The translations under genes and the position numbers were made by a program. The notes beneath the pieces were generated by a model. The model worked only from the letters and a program-made list of their open reading frames with translations, ran no database searches and was not told the origin of the DNA. A stretch of 17,104 nucleotides of DNA, from positions 1 through 17,104 of the forward strand of contig CALKVG010000136.1 in NCBI GenBank assembly GCA_937998045.1, given 5' to 3'. Shown here in pieces: positions 1 through 15,116 of the stretch. The first letter of the stretch is position 1; every line of letters starts with the position of its first letter. This stretch comes from an uncultured Myxococcales bacterium. Its GTDB lineage: Bacteria > Myxococcota_A > Polyangia > Polyangiales > Polyangiaceae.

Positions 1-47
1 CTACACGCGTAAGATCGTCGGCAGCGTCAGATGTGTATAAGAGACAG
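1..47 (+). other. Illumina Nextera adapter and i5 index (artefact)
   Basis: These bases are library-construction sequence, not genome. Positions 1-6 match the end of the P5 primer, 7-14 (GCGTAAGA) match what I recall as Nextera index S517, and 15-47 match the Nextera read-1 adapter, beginning TCGTCGGCAGCGTC and ending in the 19-bp Tn5 mosaic end at 29-47. Reading through it gives the peptides MCIRDS and MYKRQ on one strand and SLIHI on the other, which are familiar adapter-derived artefacts in protein databases. Genuine sequence starts at 48, so this is very probably a contig end that escaped trimming. Confidence 0.98.
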
Positions 48-1118
48 CTCGAAGTCCGGCCGACCATGCAGCTCCAGCGCCTCCTCGATGGACGTTCGGA
101 GCCGGGCGCGGTCCTCGGCGAAGATCTGCTGCGGGAAGCTCCCGACCTCGGGGCGCGCGAGCCTCGGTACACCGCAGCTGGCGAGCGCCTCGCGCAGCTC
201 GGCGAGGAGCAGCGTGGCGCTGTCGTAGCGCTCGGCGGGATCCGGCGCCGTCGCCCGGGCAATCACGTGCTGCAGCTGTCCGGGGATCTCGGCCATCGTT
301 CGGTCGCGCGACGTGCCGCTGCGACCGTCGTAGAGCGCGCGCAGGATCTGCATGTCGTTCTCGAGGCCGGCCCAGAACCGCCGACCGGTGGCGGCCTCCC
401 AGAGCATCACCCCGAACGCGAAGACGTCGGCGCGCGGATCGGCCGGCGCACCGGCCGCCTGCTCCGGGGCCATGTACGCCACCTTGCCCTTGAGCAGCCC
501 GGACTGCGTCTCGGCGGACGACGCCGTCGCCTTCGCGATGCCGAAGTCGAGCACCTTAACCTGGCCGTCGTAGCCGACCACGATGTTGTGCGGGCTGACG
601 TCCCGGTGAACGATCCCGAGCGGCTTCCCGTCGTAGTCGAGCGCGGAGTGCGCGTAGGCGAGCCCCTCGAGCGCGCTGGCGAGGACGGCCGCTTGCCACT
701 CGAAGGGGGCCCCTCTCCCGGCCCGCTTTGCCCGTGAAACCACGCGGTGGAGCGACTGCCCGTCCACGTACTCCATCGCGATGTAGTGACGATCTGCCTC
801 GCTGCCCGCCTCGACCGTGTGCACCACGTTCGGGTGATTGAGGCGCGCGGCGAGGCGCGCCTCTTCCAGGAACATGCGGACGATTTCCGGATCGCCGAGA
901 AACTCGCGCCTCAGCTCCTTGAGCACGAGCACCTTGCTGAAGGACCCCGGACCGCGCGCCAGCGCGAGGTAGACGATCCCCATCCCGCCGCGCGCGAGCT
1001 CGGCGATGATGCGATACCTGCCGAGGGTCCAGACGCGCGGGACGCACGCGGTCGTCTCGGGCGCGGCGCGTTCTGGACGGCCGGCCACGACGCCTTCGAC
1101 GAGGGCGCCCGATCGCAT
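48..1118 (-). CDS. Ser/Thr protein kinase (Pkn/Hanks type), 3' end missing
   Basis: Cytoplasmic eukaryotic-like kinase domain, expected to phosphorylate Ser/Thr on unknown partners. Numbering from the ATG at 1118: glycine loop around 42-51 (ARGGMGIVYL), ATP-binding Lys67 (VLVLKEL), helix-C Glu near 86, catalytic loop HRDVSPHN at 171-178 with Asp173, DFG at 191-193 and APE at 217-219. The usual Lys two residues after the catalytic Asp is Ser175; the HRDVSPxN form is, from memory, common in myxobacterial kinases, so this need not mean loss of activity. The domain ends near 310, and the rest to 357 (ending PDFE) starts a C-terminal region that is cut by the contig end. The apparent ending LSLIHI is translated adapter. 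A GTG three codons upstream (1127) is an alternative start; neither start has a clear ribosome binding site. Divergent from the kinase at 1412. Confidence 0.93.
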
Positions 1119-1161
1119 CGCGCACACCGTATATCGGGGTCGCGCCGATGCTCGGTTACAT

Positions 1162-1190
1162 CGGAGAAAACAATCGCGGAGGAAACGATC
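1162..1190. repeat. Imperfect 14-bp direct repeat between the kinases
   Basis: Copies at 1162-1175 (CGGAGAAAACAATC) and 1177-1190 (CGGAGGAAACGATC) match at 12 of 14 positions, with a period of 15 bp. Both differences are A/G transitions. Tandem copies in a divergent promoter region are consistent with a binding site for a regulator, but no factor can be named. The A-rich core stands out against the GC-rich surroundings. Confidence 0.6.
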
Positions 1191-1326
1191 TCCTCTGAGC
1201 GCTTGTTGCGTACGGAGAGTGGCCGCGGCGCGCGCGCGACGCTGGCATGAATTTGCGAGTTGCGTCGCGGGCGGGATCGAGCCGCTCCGCGCCGGCTGCG
1301 AGGATCGTCCTGGGACACGCCATTAG

Positions 1327-1338
1327 TGTCCGCGGACA
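1327..1338. repeat. Perfect 12-bp palindrome TGTCCGCGGACA
   Basis: TGTCCGCGGACA is identical to its reverse complement and lies 73 bases before the preferred start codon of the plus-strand kinase. A second related half-site pair, GTCC-TG-GGAC, lies about 10 bases upstream (near 1307-1318). This is a plausible dimeric operator, but palindromes of this length occur by chance in GC-rich DNA. Confidence 0.4.
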
Positions 1339-1411
1339 GGCCGGAGTCCAGGAAAAGTCGAACGATTCGCGGCGGCGGCCGCGGCACGCGCTTCGCTCGG
1401 AGCCTGAGCGC

Positions 1412-3028
<1,617 letters not shown>

Positions 3029-3094
3029 TCATCCCGGGATTTCTGCGGCTTTCTTGGCCGCGTCGCCGGTCGTTCCATACCGTTGCTTTCGCAC

Positions 3095-4186
3095 ATGCAT
3101 CCACATCGACCGTCCGCCGCGGTCGCACCGTGCGCGGAGTTCCCGAACGACAATCCAGCGCTGCATTCCGGCGCCATCTGGCGCTGCCTCGACCTGAACG
3201 GCGCCGCAACGTGGGAGCCGGCTCGAGCCGTGGCGCCGGCCCTTCGGTCCGAAGCAGCCGTCGAGCCGACACACGAGGTCAGGCCAACCGAACCGACGAT
3301 CCTCGCGGGCAACGAGACGCACGAACCGGCGGCGGTCGAGGCAGAGATCGCGCGTCCCGGGGACGACGCTGCGGATGGTTGCGACATCGACGTCGTGGAC
3401 GACCTGGGCTTCGACGAAGGCATCGTCGAGGAGGCCTTGGAAGCGTGCGCCGCGGAGTCGATGGCGCTCGGGACGGACGAGGGGGCCGAGCCGTGTCTCG
3501 CGCCGGCGGCGTCCGACGCGGCGATGGCGGACTGCGCGGTCGCGGACGGCGCGGTCGCGGACGGCGCGGTCGCGGACGGCGCGATCGCGGACGGCGCGGT
3601 CGCGGACGGCGCGGTCGCGGACGGCGCGGTCGCCGAAACGTCGGTCCCCGCCGAGAGTGGGGTGCTCGAGAGCTTCACGACCGACGGCACGGCGACCGAC
3701 GGCGCGTTGGCGGATGACACGGTTTGCGACGAAGAGGAGCTCCCGACCGACGTCGACGGACCCGCGAGCGTACCCAGCGACGACCCGTTTGCAACGCTGT
3801 GCGTTGTGCTCGGAGAGGTGGCGCGGGCGATGGGATGCTCCGCGGAGAGCTTGCGATGCGTGGGCACCCTGCTCGGCGTGGCCCGGGTGGATGGGTCCAC
3901 CCTCTCCGCCGCGTCCGCCGATGCGCTCGTGTCGGGCGGTTTGCTGGAGTCGGGCGAGCAAGGCTACCGCCGAGCGGAAGGATTTGCGCGCGAAGTCCTT
4001 GCCTGGCAGGGCGTCCTGCGCGGCGAATGCGACGACTTCAGCGCGTGCGGGGCGGCCATGCTCGACGAATGGTGCGCGAACCTCCTCGCGAGAGCGATGG
4101 GCAACCCGTCGCGCGCCGAGACCCTCCGCCGCGAGCTCCGCCGCCGCGGCGTCGCCGCGTTCGGCCTCGTCGCAGACGCGGCGTAG
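3095..4186 (+). CDS. Uncharacterised acidic protein with AVADG tandem repeats
   Basis: I do not recognise this 363-residue protein. The N-terminal two thirds are acidic and rich in Ala, Asp, Glu and Gly, look largely disordered and have no signal peptide or membrane segment. Residues about 148-177 are six consecutive A(V/I)ADG pentapeptides with degenerate copies on both sides (AMADC before, AVAET after). Residues about 230-363 look like a folded, mostly helical domain (DPFATLCVVLGEVARAMGCS through LRRELRRRGVAAFGLV), with several Cys in the protein as a whole. The reading frame is supported by in-frame 15-bp repeats and uninterrupted length. A TTG at 3083 is an alternative start; no strong ribosome binding site precedes either. 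It lies 66 bases after the transmembrane kinase gene in the same direction, so the two may be co-transcribed and the protein could be a kinase partner or substrate, which is only inference. Confidence 0.75.
   Translation: MHPHRPSAAVAPCAEFPNDNPALHSGAIWRCLDLNGAATWEPARAVAPALRSEAAVEPTHEVRPTEPTILAGNETHEPAAVEAEIARPGDDAADGCDIDVVDDLGFDEGIVEEALEACAAESMALGTDEGAEPCLAPAASDAAMADCAVADGAVADGAVADGAIADGAVADGAVADGAVAETSVPAESGVLESFTTDGTATDGALADDTVCDEEELPTDVDGPASVPSDDPFATLCVVLGEVARAMGCSAESLRCVGTLLGVARVDGSTLSAASADALVSGGLLESGEQGYRRAEGFAREVLAWQGVLRGECDDFSACGAAMLDEWCANLLARAMGNPSRAETLRRELRRRGVAAFGLVADAA
3521..3640 (+). repeat. 15-bp tandem repeat coding for AVADG
   Basis: Six units of gcggtcgcggacggc run from 3536 to 3625; five are identical at the DNA level and the fourth (3581) has one change (Val to Ile codon). 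A degenerate unit precedes (3521-3535, AMADC) and another follows (3626-3640, AVAET). Near-identity at synonymous positions indicates recent expansion by slippage or unequal recombination. The unit length is a multiple of three, so copy-number change would keep the reading frame. Confidence 0.95.
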
Positions 4187-4202
4187 GCCCCCCGCTGGGT
4201 CA

Positions 4203-4239
4203 CGAAGTCGACAAATAGGGCACCGCCCTTGCGACTTCG
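4203..4239 (-). terminator. Probable rpoC terminator hairpin
   Basis: Nested inverted repeats lie 115 bases beyond the rpoC stop. The inner stem is AGGGC/GCCCT (4217-4221 with 4225-4229, 3-base loop). Read on the minus strand it is followed by ATTTGT, a modest T-rich tail, as expected for an intrinsic terminator. An outer perfect 8-bp pair (CGAAGTCG 4203-4210 with CGACTTCG 4232-4239) encloses it. It may also slow transcription arriving from the plus-strand gene that ends at 4186. Confidence 0.5.
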
Positions 4240-4309
4240 CTCCGGCGAAGGCGCTCGCCGCAAGGCGATTCTTGCGGGAGGCTCGCCGCGTGGTGACGCG
4301 GAGCGGCGA

Positions 4310-4338
4310 GGGGCCTGCAAGGCAGCTTGCAAGGCCCC
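4310..4338 (-). terminator. Strong hairpin just after rpoC
   Basis: A 12-bp stem (4310-4321 with 4326-4338) with one bulged A and a GCAG loop begins 15 bases past the rpoC stop codon. There is no T-tract on either side, so it may be a 3'-end stabilising structure or part of a factor-dependent terminator rather than a classical intrinsic one. Confidence 0.45.
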
Positions 4339-4353
4339 CCCGGGAGAGACCCG

Positions 4354-8592
<4,239 letters not shown>

Positions 8593-8660
8593 CGGGTTCT
8601 TCCTTTTTCCTAACTGCTTCCGAATCGAAACTCTTGGACCTTCGAAGAAGAGGAATTCAT

Positions 8661-8707
8661 GAGGGAAGGATGAGAGAAGGAGCTGACCCTCCTCCTCTCC
8701 TTCCCTC
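8661..8707 (-). repeat. 10-bp perfect inverted repeat in the rpoB-rpoC gap
   Basis: GAGGGAAGGA (8661-8670) pairs exactly with TCCTTCCCTC (8698-8707); inner purine/pyrimidine tracts (AAGGAG with CTCCTC) can extend the stem. It starts 10 bases beyond the rpoB stop and lies about 70 bases before rpoC. With no T-tract it does not look like a full terminator. A processing or mRNA-stability element between the two subunit genes is a reasonable guess. Confidence 0.5.
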
Positions 8708-8716
8708 CCCGTTTCT

Positions 8717-12847
<4,131 letters not shown>

Positions 12848-12890
12848 CGCTGCTCCTGACGCTTTGCTTTGGGCCGCTCTCTGGCCGCTT

Positions 12891-12935
12891 TTCGTTTGCG
12901 GCCGTCGTGGTGGCCGCGATGTTCGTTTGCGGCCG
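12891..12935. repeat. 14-bp direct repeat before rpoB
   Basis: TTCGTTTGCGGCCG occurs at 12891-12904 and again at 12922-12935, identical, 31 bases apart start to start. A shorter GGCCGCT also appears twice just to the left (about 12872 and 12883). It lies 44-88 bases upstream of the rpoB start, inside the transcribed leader. Confidence 0.75.
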
Positions 12936-12998
12936 CCGGAGGCGGTCGAGGGGACGGGGACCGGGACGAGGACTCTTCGAGAAGACCTGTGACACCGA

Positions 12999-13026
12999 GC
13001 AATTGCGCTTGGGCAGGCGCGATTGC
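12999..13026 (-). promoter_or_regulatory. Stem-loop in the rpoB leader
   Basis: GCAATTGCGC (12999-13008) pairs with GCGCGATTGC (13017-13026) at nine of ten positions around an 8-base loop. In minus-strand RNA the odd position is a C-A mismatch. There is no T-tract on the minus-strand side, so this is more likely an RNA structure than a terminator. Confidence 0.4.
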
Positions 13027-13096
13027 CCGGCCGATGGGTGGCAAGCCGCGGGGTGGAACTTAGTCAGAAATCTGGCCGCGTAAAGCAAAAGGCACG

Positions 13097-13126
13097 CCGC
13101 CGGGGGAACGGGAGCCTAGCCGGCGG
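13097..13126 (-). promoter_or_regulatory. GC-rich stem-loop in the rpoB leader
   Basis: CCGCCGG (13097-13103) pairs exactly with CCGGCGG (13120-13126) around a 16-base loop. It is the middle of three hairpins between rplL and rpoB. No T-tract follows on the minus strand at once, though TTTTGCTTT occurs a few bases further on. Confidence 0.35.
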
Positions 13127-13149
13127 TAAGGATTGTGCAAACGCGAGCA

Positions 13150-13187
13150 GGGACGTACGCCCGGGGCGAACCCCGCCGCGCCGTCCC
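13150..13187 (-). promoter_or_regulatory. Long imperfect hairpin, possible attenuator after rplL
   Basis: Outer stem GGGACG/CGTCCC (13150-13155 with 13182-13187), a 3-bp middle stem (13158-13160 with 13178-13180) and an inner stem CGGGG/CCCCG (13162-13166 with 13171-13175) give about 14 pairs. In minus-strand RNA the tip is a UUCG tetraloop. It begins 90 bases after the rplL stop. Only a weak run of T follows, which would suit a leaky attenuator or RNase III substrate. Function is inferred from position. Confidence 0.45.
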
Positions 13188-13277
13188 TGACTCAGTCGAA
13201 GGACACCGGGTTTCGGGGCCTCGGCGCGCCCGCGCGAGAGGCGAACCGAAGCCCAAAAAGCCGGTCAAATCGGGCAC

Positions 13278-13664
13278 CTACTTCAGCTCGACCTTGGCGC
13301 CGGCCTCTTCGAGCTTCTTCTTCATCTCCTCGGCTTCGGCCTTGGAGACGCCTTCCTTCAGCGTCTTCGGGGCGCCCTCCACCAGATCCTTGGCCTCCTT
13401 CAGCCCGAGGCCGGTGATCTCGCGGACGACCTTGATGACGGCAATCTTGTTGCCGCCGGCCTCCTTGAGGTCGACGTTGAACTCCGTCTGCTCTTCCTTG
13501 GCGGCCGCCGGAGCGGCTGCTGCCACCGCGGGACCCGCGGCCACCGCGACCGGCGCGGCCTTGACGCCCCACTTGTCCTCGAGCGTCTTGATGAGATCCG
13601 CGAGCTGAATGACCGGCAGGTTCGAGAGATAATCGACGACCTGCTCACGCGAAATGTCTGTCAT
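13278..13664 (-). CDS. rplL: 50S ribosomal protein L7/L12
   Basis: Stalk protein of the large ribosomal subunit that recruits and activates translation GTPases such as EF-Tu and EF-G; 128 residues, close to the family norm of about 120-125. The N-terminal dimerisation and L10-binding segment is about 9-34, the flexible Ala/Val/Pro-rich hinge about 35-56, and the C-terminal factor-binding domain about 59-128 with IKVVREITGLGLKEAKDLVE and the final KKKLEEAGAKVELK. The start ATG at 13664 has GGAG 8 bases upstream. It follows rplJ by 63 bases and comes before the long rpoB leader, the arrangement that lets it be made in excess over RpoB and RpoC. Confidence 0.98.
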   Translation of the reverse strand: MTDISREQVVDYLSNLPVIQLADLIKTLEDKWGVKAAPVAVAAGPAVAAAAPAAAKEEQTEFNVDLKEAGGNKIAVIKVVREITGLGLKEAKDLVEGAPKTLKEGVSKAEAEEMKKKLEEAGAKVELK

Positions 13665-13727
13665 GGGAAACTCTCCGTATCGATGAATCGGGGTGAAAGT
13701 CTTTGGGTATGGGAGGGCGCCGGCGAC

Positions 13728-14261
13728 CTATTTGCCGCTGCCCTCGCGTTCCTTCGCCGCCAGGAGGTAGACGAAGTTCTGGGGGGGCGCCGCGAGCAGC
13801 GCGACGAACTTCTGCAGCGGCGCTTGGAGCGTCGCCAGCAGGGTCGCGCGGAGCTCGTTCTTTCCTGGCATCGTCGCGAGCTGCTCCTCGACGCCGCCGG
13901 CGTCGAGGATCGACCCCTCGATGAGCCCTGCCTTGATCTGGAGCTTCTCCCCCGCGGGGTCCTTCTTGAACGCCTTGACGACCTTGGCGGCCGCACTCGG
14001 GTCCTCGTAGCTCCAGGCGATGCCCGTCATGCCGACCAAGGCGTTGCCCAGCTTGTCCTTGTAAGGCTGGTCCTTGATCGCGTGCTCGACGAGCGTGTTC
14101 TTGACGACCTTGTACTCGACGCCGGCCTTGCGGAACTCGGCGCGAAGCTTCGTCACGTGCTCGACGGTCATCCCCTTGAAGTCGAGGAAGACGGCCGAGG
14201 TCATCTTGTCGAAGCGGCCCTTGATCTCGCCAATCTGGACGTCTTTTTCTGCGCGTTGCAT
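13728..14261 (-). CDS. rplJ: 50S ribosomal protein L10
   Basis: Base of the ribosomal stalk: it binds 23S rRNA near L11 and carries L7/L12 dimers on its C-terminal helix. 177 residues, about the usual length (E. coli 165). The N-terminal RNA-binding domain is recognisable from AVFLDFKGMTVEHVTKLR and YKVVKNTLVEHAI; the C-terminal part (LQAPLQKFVALLAAPPQNFV) fits the L7/L12-binding helix. The ATG at 14261 lies only 7 bases after the rplA stop, so its ribosome binding site (GAGG or GAG) falls inside the rplA end and translation is probably coupled. This leaves no space for a leader-type L10 autoregulation site directly before it. Confidence 0.98.
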   Translation of the reverse strand: MQRAEKDVQIGEIKGRFDKMTSAVFLDFKGMTVEHVTKLRAEFRKAGVEYKVVKNTLVEHAIKDQPYKDKLGNALVGMTGIAWSYEDPSAAAKVVKAFKKDPAGEKLQIKAGLIEGSILDAGGVEEQLATMPGKNELRATLLATLQAPLQKFVALLAAPPQNFVYLLAAKEREGSGK

Positions 14262-14268
14262 GGCGAAC

Positions 14269-14979
14269 TCATGCCTCTTCGGTCTGGCTCACGAAGTGAG
14301 CCGGGTCGATCCGGATCCCGGGGCCCATGGTCGAGCTCACGGTGATGCTCCGGAGATAAGCGCCCTTCGCGGTCGACGGCTTCTGCCGGACGAGCGCGGT
14401 GATGAGCGCGGTCGCGTTGTCGGCCAGGGCCTGCTCGTTGAACGAGACCTTGCCGATGCGCGCGTGCACGATGCCCGCCTTCTCGACGCGGTACTCGATC
14501 TTGCCGCCCTTGGCGTCCTTCACGGCTGCCGACACGTCGAACGTGACCGTCCCGACCTTCGGGTTGGGCATGAGGCCGCGCGGACCGAGCACTCGGCCGA
14601 GCTTTCCCACAGAACCCATCATGTCGGGCGTCGCGATGACGCGGTCGAAGTCGAGGAACCCCTCGGAGACCTTCGCGACCAGGTCGTCGCTTCCGGCGAA
14701 ATCGGCGCCCGCCTCGCGGGCCTCCTTCTCTTTCTCGCCTTTCGCGAAGACCAGGACGCGCACGGTCTTGCCGGTCCCGTGCGGAAGGACGATCGCCCCG
14801 CGGACCATCTGATCGGCGTGCTTCGGATTCACGCCCAGACGAACCGCGAGATCGACCGTCTCGTCGAACTTGGCGTACTTGGCCTTGATGACCAGGGCGC
14901 ACGCCTCCTCGACGCTGTATTTGCGCCCGGCGTCCACCATCTGGGTGACCGCGGCGCGTTTCTTCGGCAGTTTCGGCAA
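14269..14979 (-). CDS. rplA: 50S ribosomal protein L1
   Basis: L1-stalk protein that binds 23S rRNA and helps release deacylated tRNA from the E site; in many bacteria it also represses its own operon by binding mRNA. 236 residues, family length about 230-235. Diagnostic segments are VDLAVRLGVNPKHADQMVRG, LPHGTGKTVRVLVFAKG and GRVLGPRGLMPNPKVGTVT. The start is TTG at 14979: the next Met is residue 14, no other start codon lies just upstream in frame, and a strong AAGGAGG ends 4 bases before the TTG. It follows rplK after a 137-base spacer that contains a two-helix hairpin, and runs almost directly into rplJ. Confidence 0.97.
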   Translation of the reverse strand: MPKLPKKRAAVTQMVDAGRKYSVEEACALVIKAKYAKFDETVDLAVRLGVNPKHADQMVRGAIVLPHGTGKTVRVLVFAKGEKEKEAREAGADFAGSDDLVAKVSEGFLDFDRVIATPDMMGSVGKLGRVLGPRGLMPNPKVGTVTFDVSAAVKDAKGGKIEYRVEKAGIVHARIGKVSFNEQALADNATALITALVRQKPSTAKGAYLRSITVSSTMGPGIRIDPAHFVSQTEEA

Positions 14980-15006
14980 TGTTCCTCCTTTTTCGGCTTT
15001 CGCCTT

Positions 15007-15040
15007 CCACCGGAGGTCGAATCGCTTCTCGACGCGGTGG
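15007..15040 (-). promoter_or_regulatory. Two-helix hairpin before rplA, possible L1 operator
   Basis: Outer stem CCACCG/CGGTGG (15007-15012 with 15035-15040) and inner stem GTCGA/TCGAC (15016-15020 with 15029-15033), joined by an asymmetric internal loop of 3 bases against 1 and capped by an 8-base loop. It ends 28 bases before the rplA TTG. L1 is known to bind RNAs made of two helices with an asymmetric loop, so the architecture is suggestive, but I could not match the conserved L1-site nucleotides. Confidence 0.35.
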
Positions 15041-15116
15041 TGTTTGGGACGGGGGTTATCGGACAGTTACGAACGAAACTTGTTCCGGCGCGCGCTGGAG
15101 AGCGGACGCCACGCGA

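Larger units (their letters stand above)
1119..1411. promoter_or_regulatory. Shared upstream region of two divergent kinase genes
   Basis: About 290 bases without a convincing gene separate the two divergent kinases, so both promoters should lie here. I cannot pick out a clear sigma70-type -35/-10 pair for either direction. The visible structure is an imperfect direct repeat at 1162-1190, a short inverted repeat (GAGGA at 1179-1183 region with TCCTC just after) and a palindrome at 1327-1338. If the plus-strand kinase really starts at 1247 rather than 1412, the right half would be coding; its translation there is Arg/Ser/Ala-rich and unlike a conserved domain. Confidence 0.55.
12848..13277 (-). 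promoter_or_regulatory. Gene-free rplL-rpoB leader region
   Basis: Longest non-coding stretch in the block (430 bases). I see no believable gene on either strand. It contains a duplicated 14-mer (12891-12935) and three stem-loops (12999-13026, 13097-13126, 13150-13187). A weak minus-strand promoter candidate is TTGCAC at 13135-13140 and TAGGCT at 13113-13118, 16 bases apart, but it overlaps a hairpin and is not strong. In E. coli the equivalent gap holds a partial terminator and an RNase III site that set the ratio of L7/L12 to RNA polymerase subunits; a similar role here is inferred from position and structure. Confidence 0.6.

Noticed and set aside
31..737. Plus-strand frames starting in the first 33 bases
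   Set aside because: Their first codons are adapter (MCIRDS, MYKRQ) and the rest is antisense to the kinase gene.
1247..1411. In-frame 55-codon N-terminal extension of the membrane kinase
   Set aside because: No ribosome binding site before 1247 and Arg/Ser/Ala-rich low-complexity content; the ATG at 1412 has CGGAG at a good distance. Kept as an alternative.
3031..3061. Palindrome ATCCCGGGAT and a 5-bp GCGGC/GCCGC stem after the membrane kinase, considered as a terminator
   Set aside because: The palindrome has no loop and the second stem is short, with no T-tract after it. The kinase and the next gene may be co-transcribed.
3029..3961. Minus-strand open frame with DRAVR repeats opposite the repeat protein
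   Set aside because: The repeats are the reverse complement of the AVADG-coding repeats. The plus-strand frame keeps a plausible folded C-terminal domain, while this one is Arg-rich and structureless, although the choice of strand is less certain here than elsewhere.
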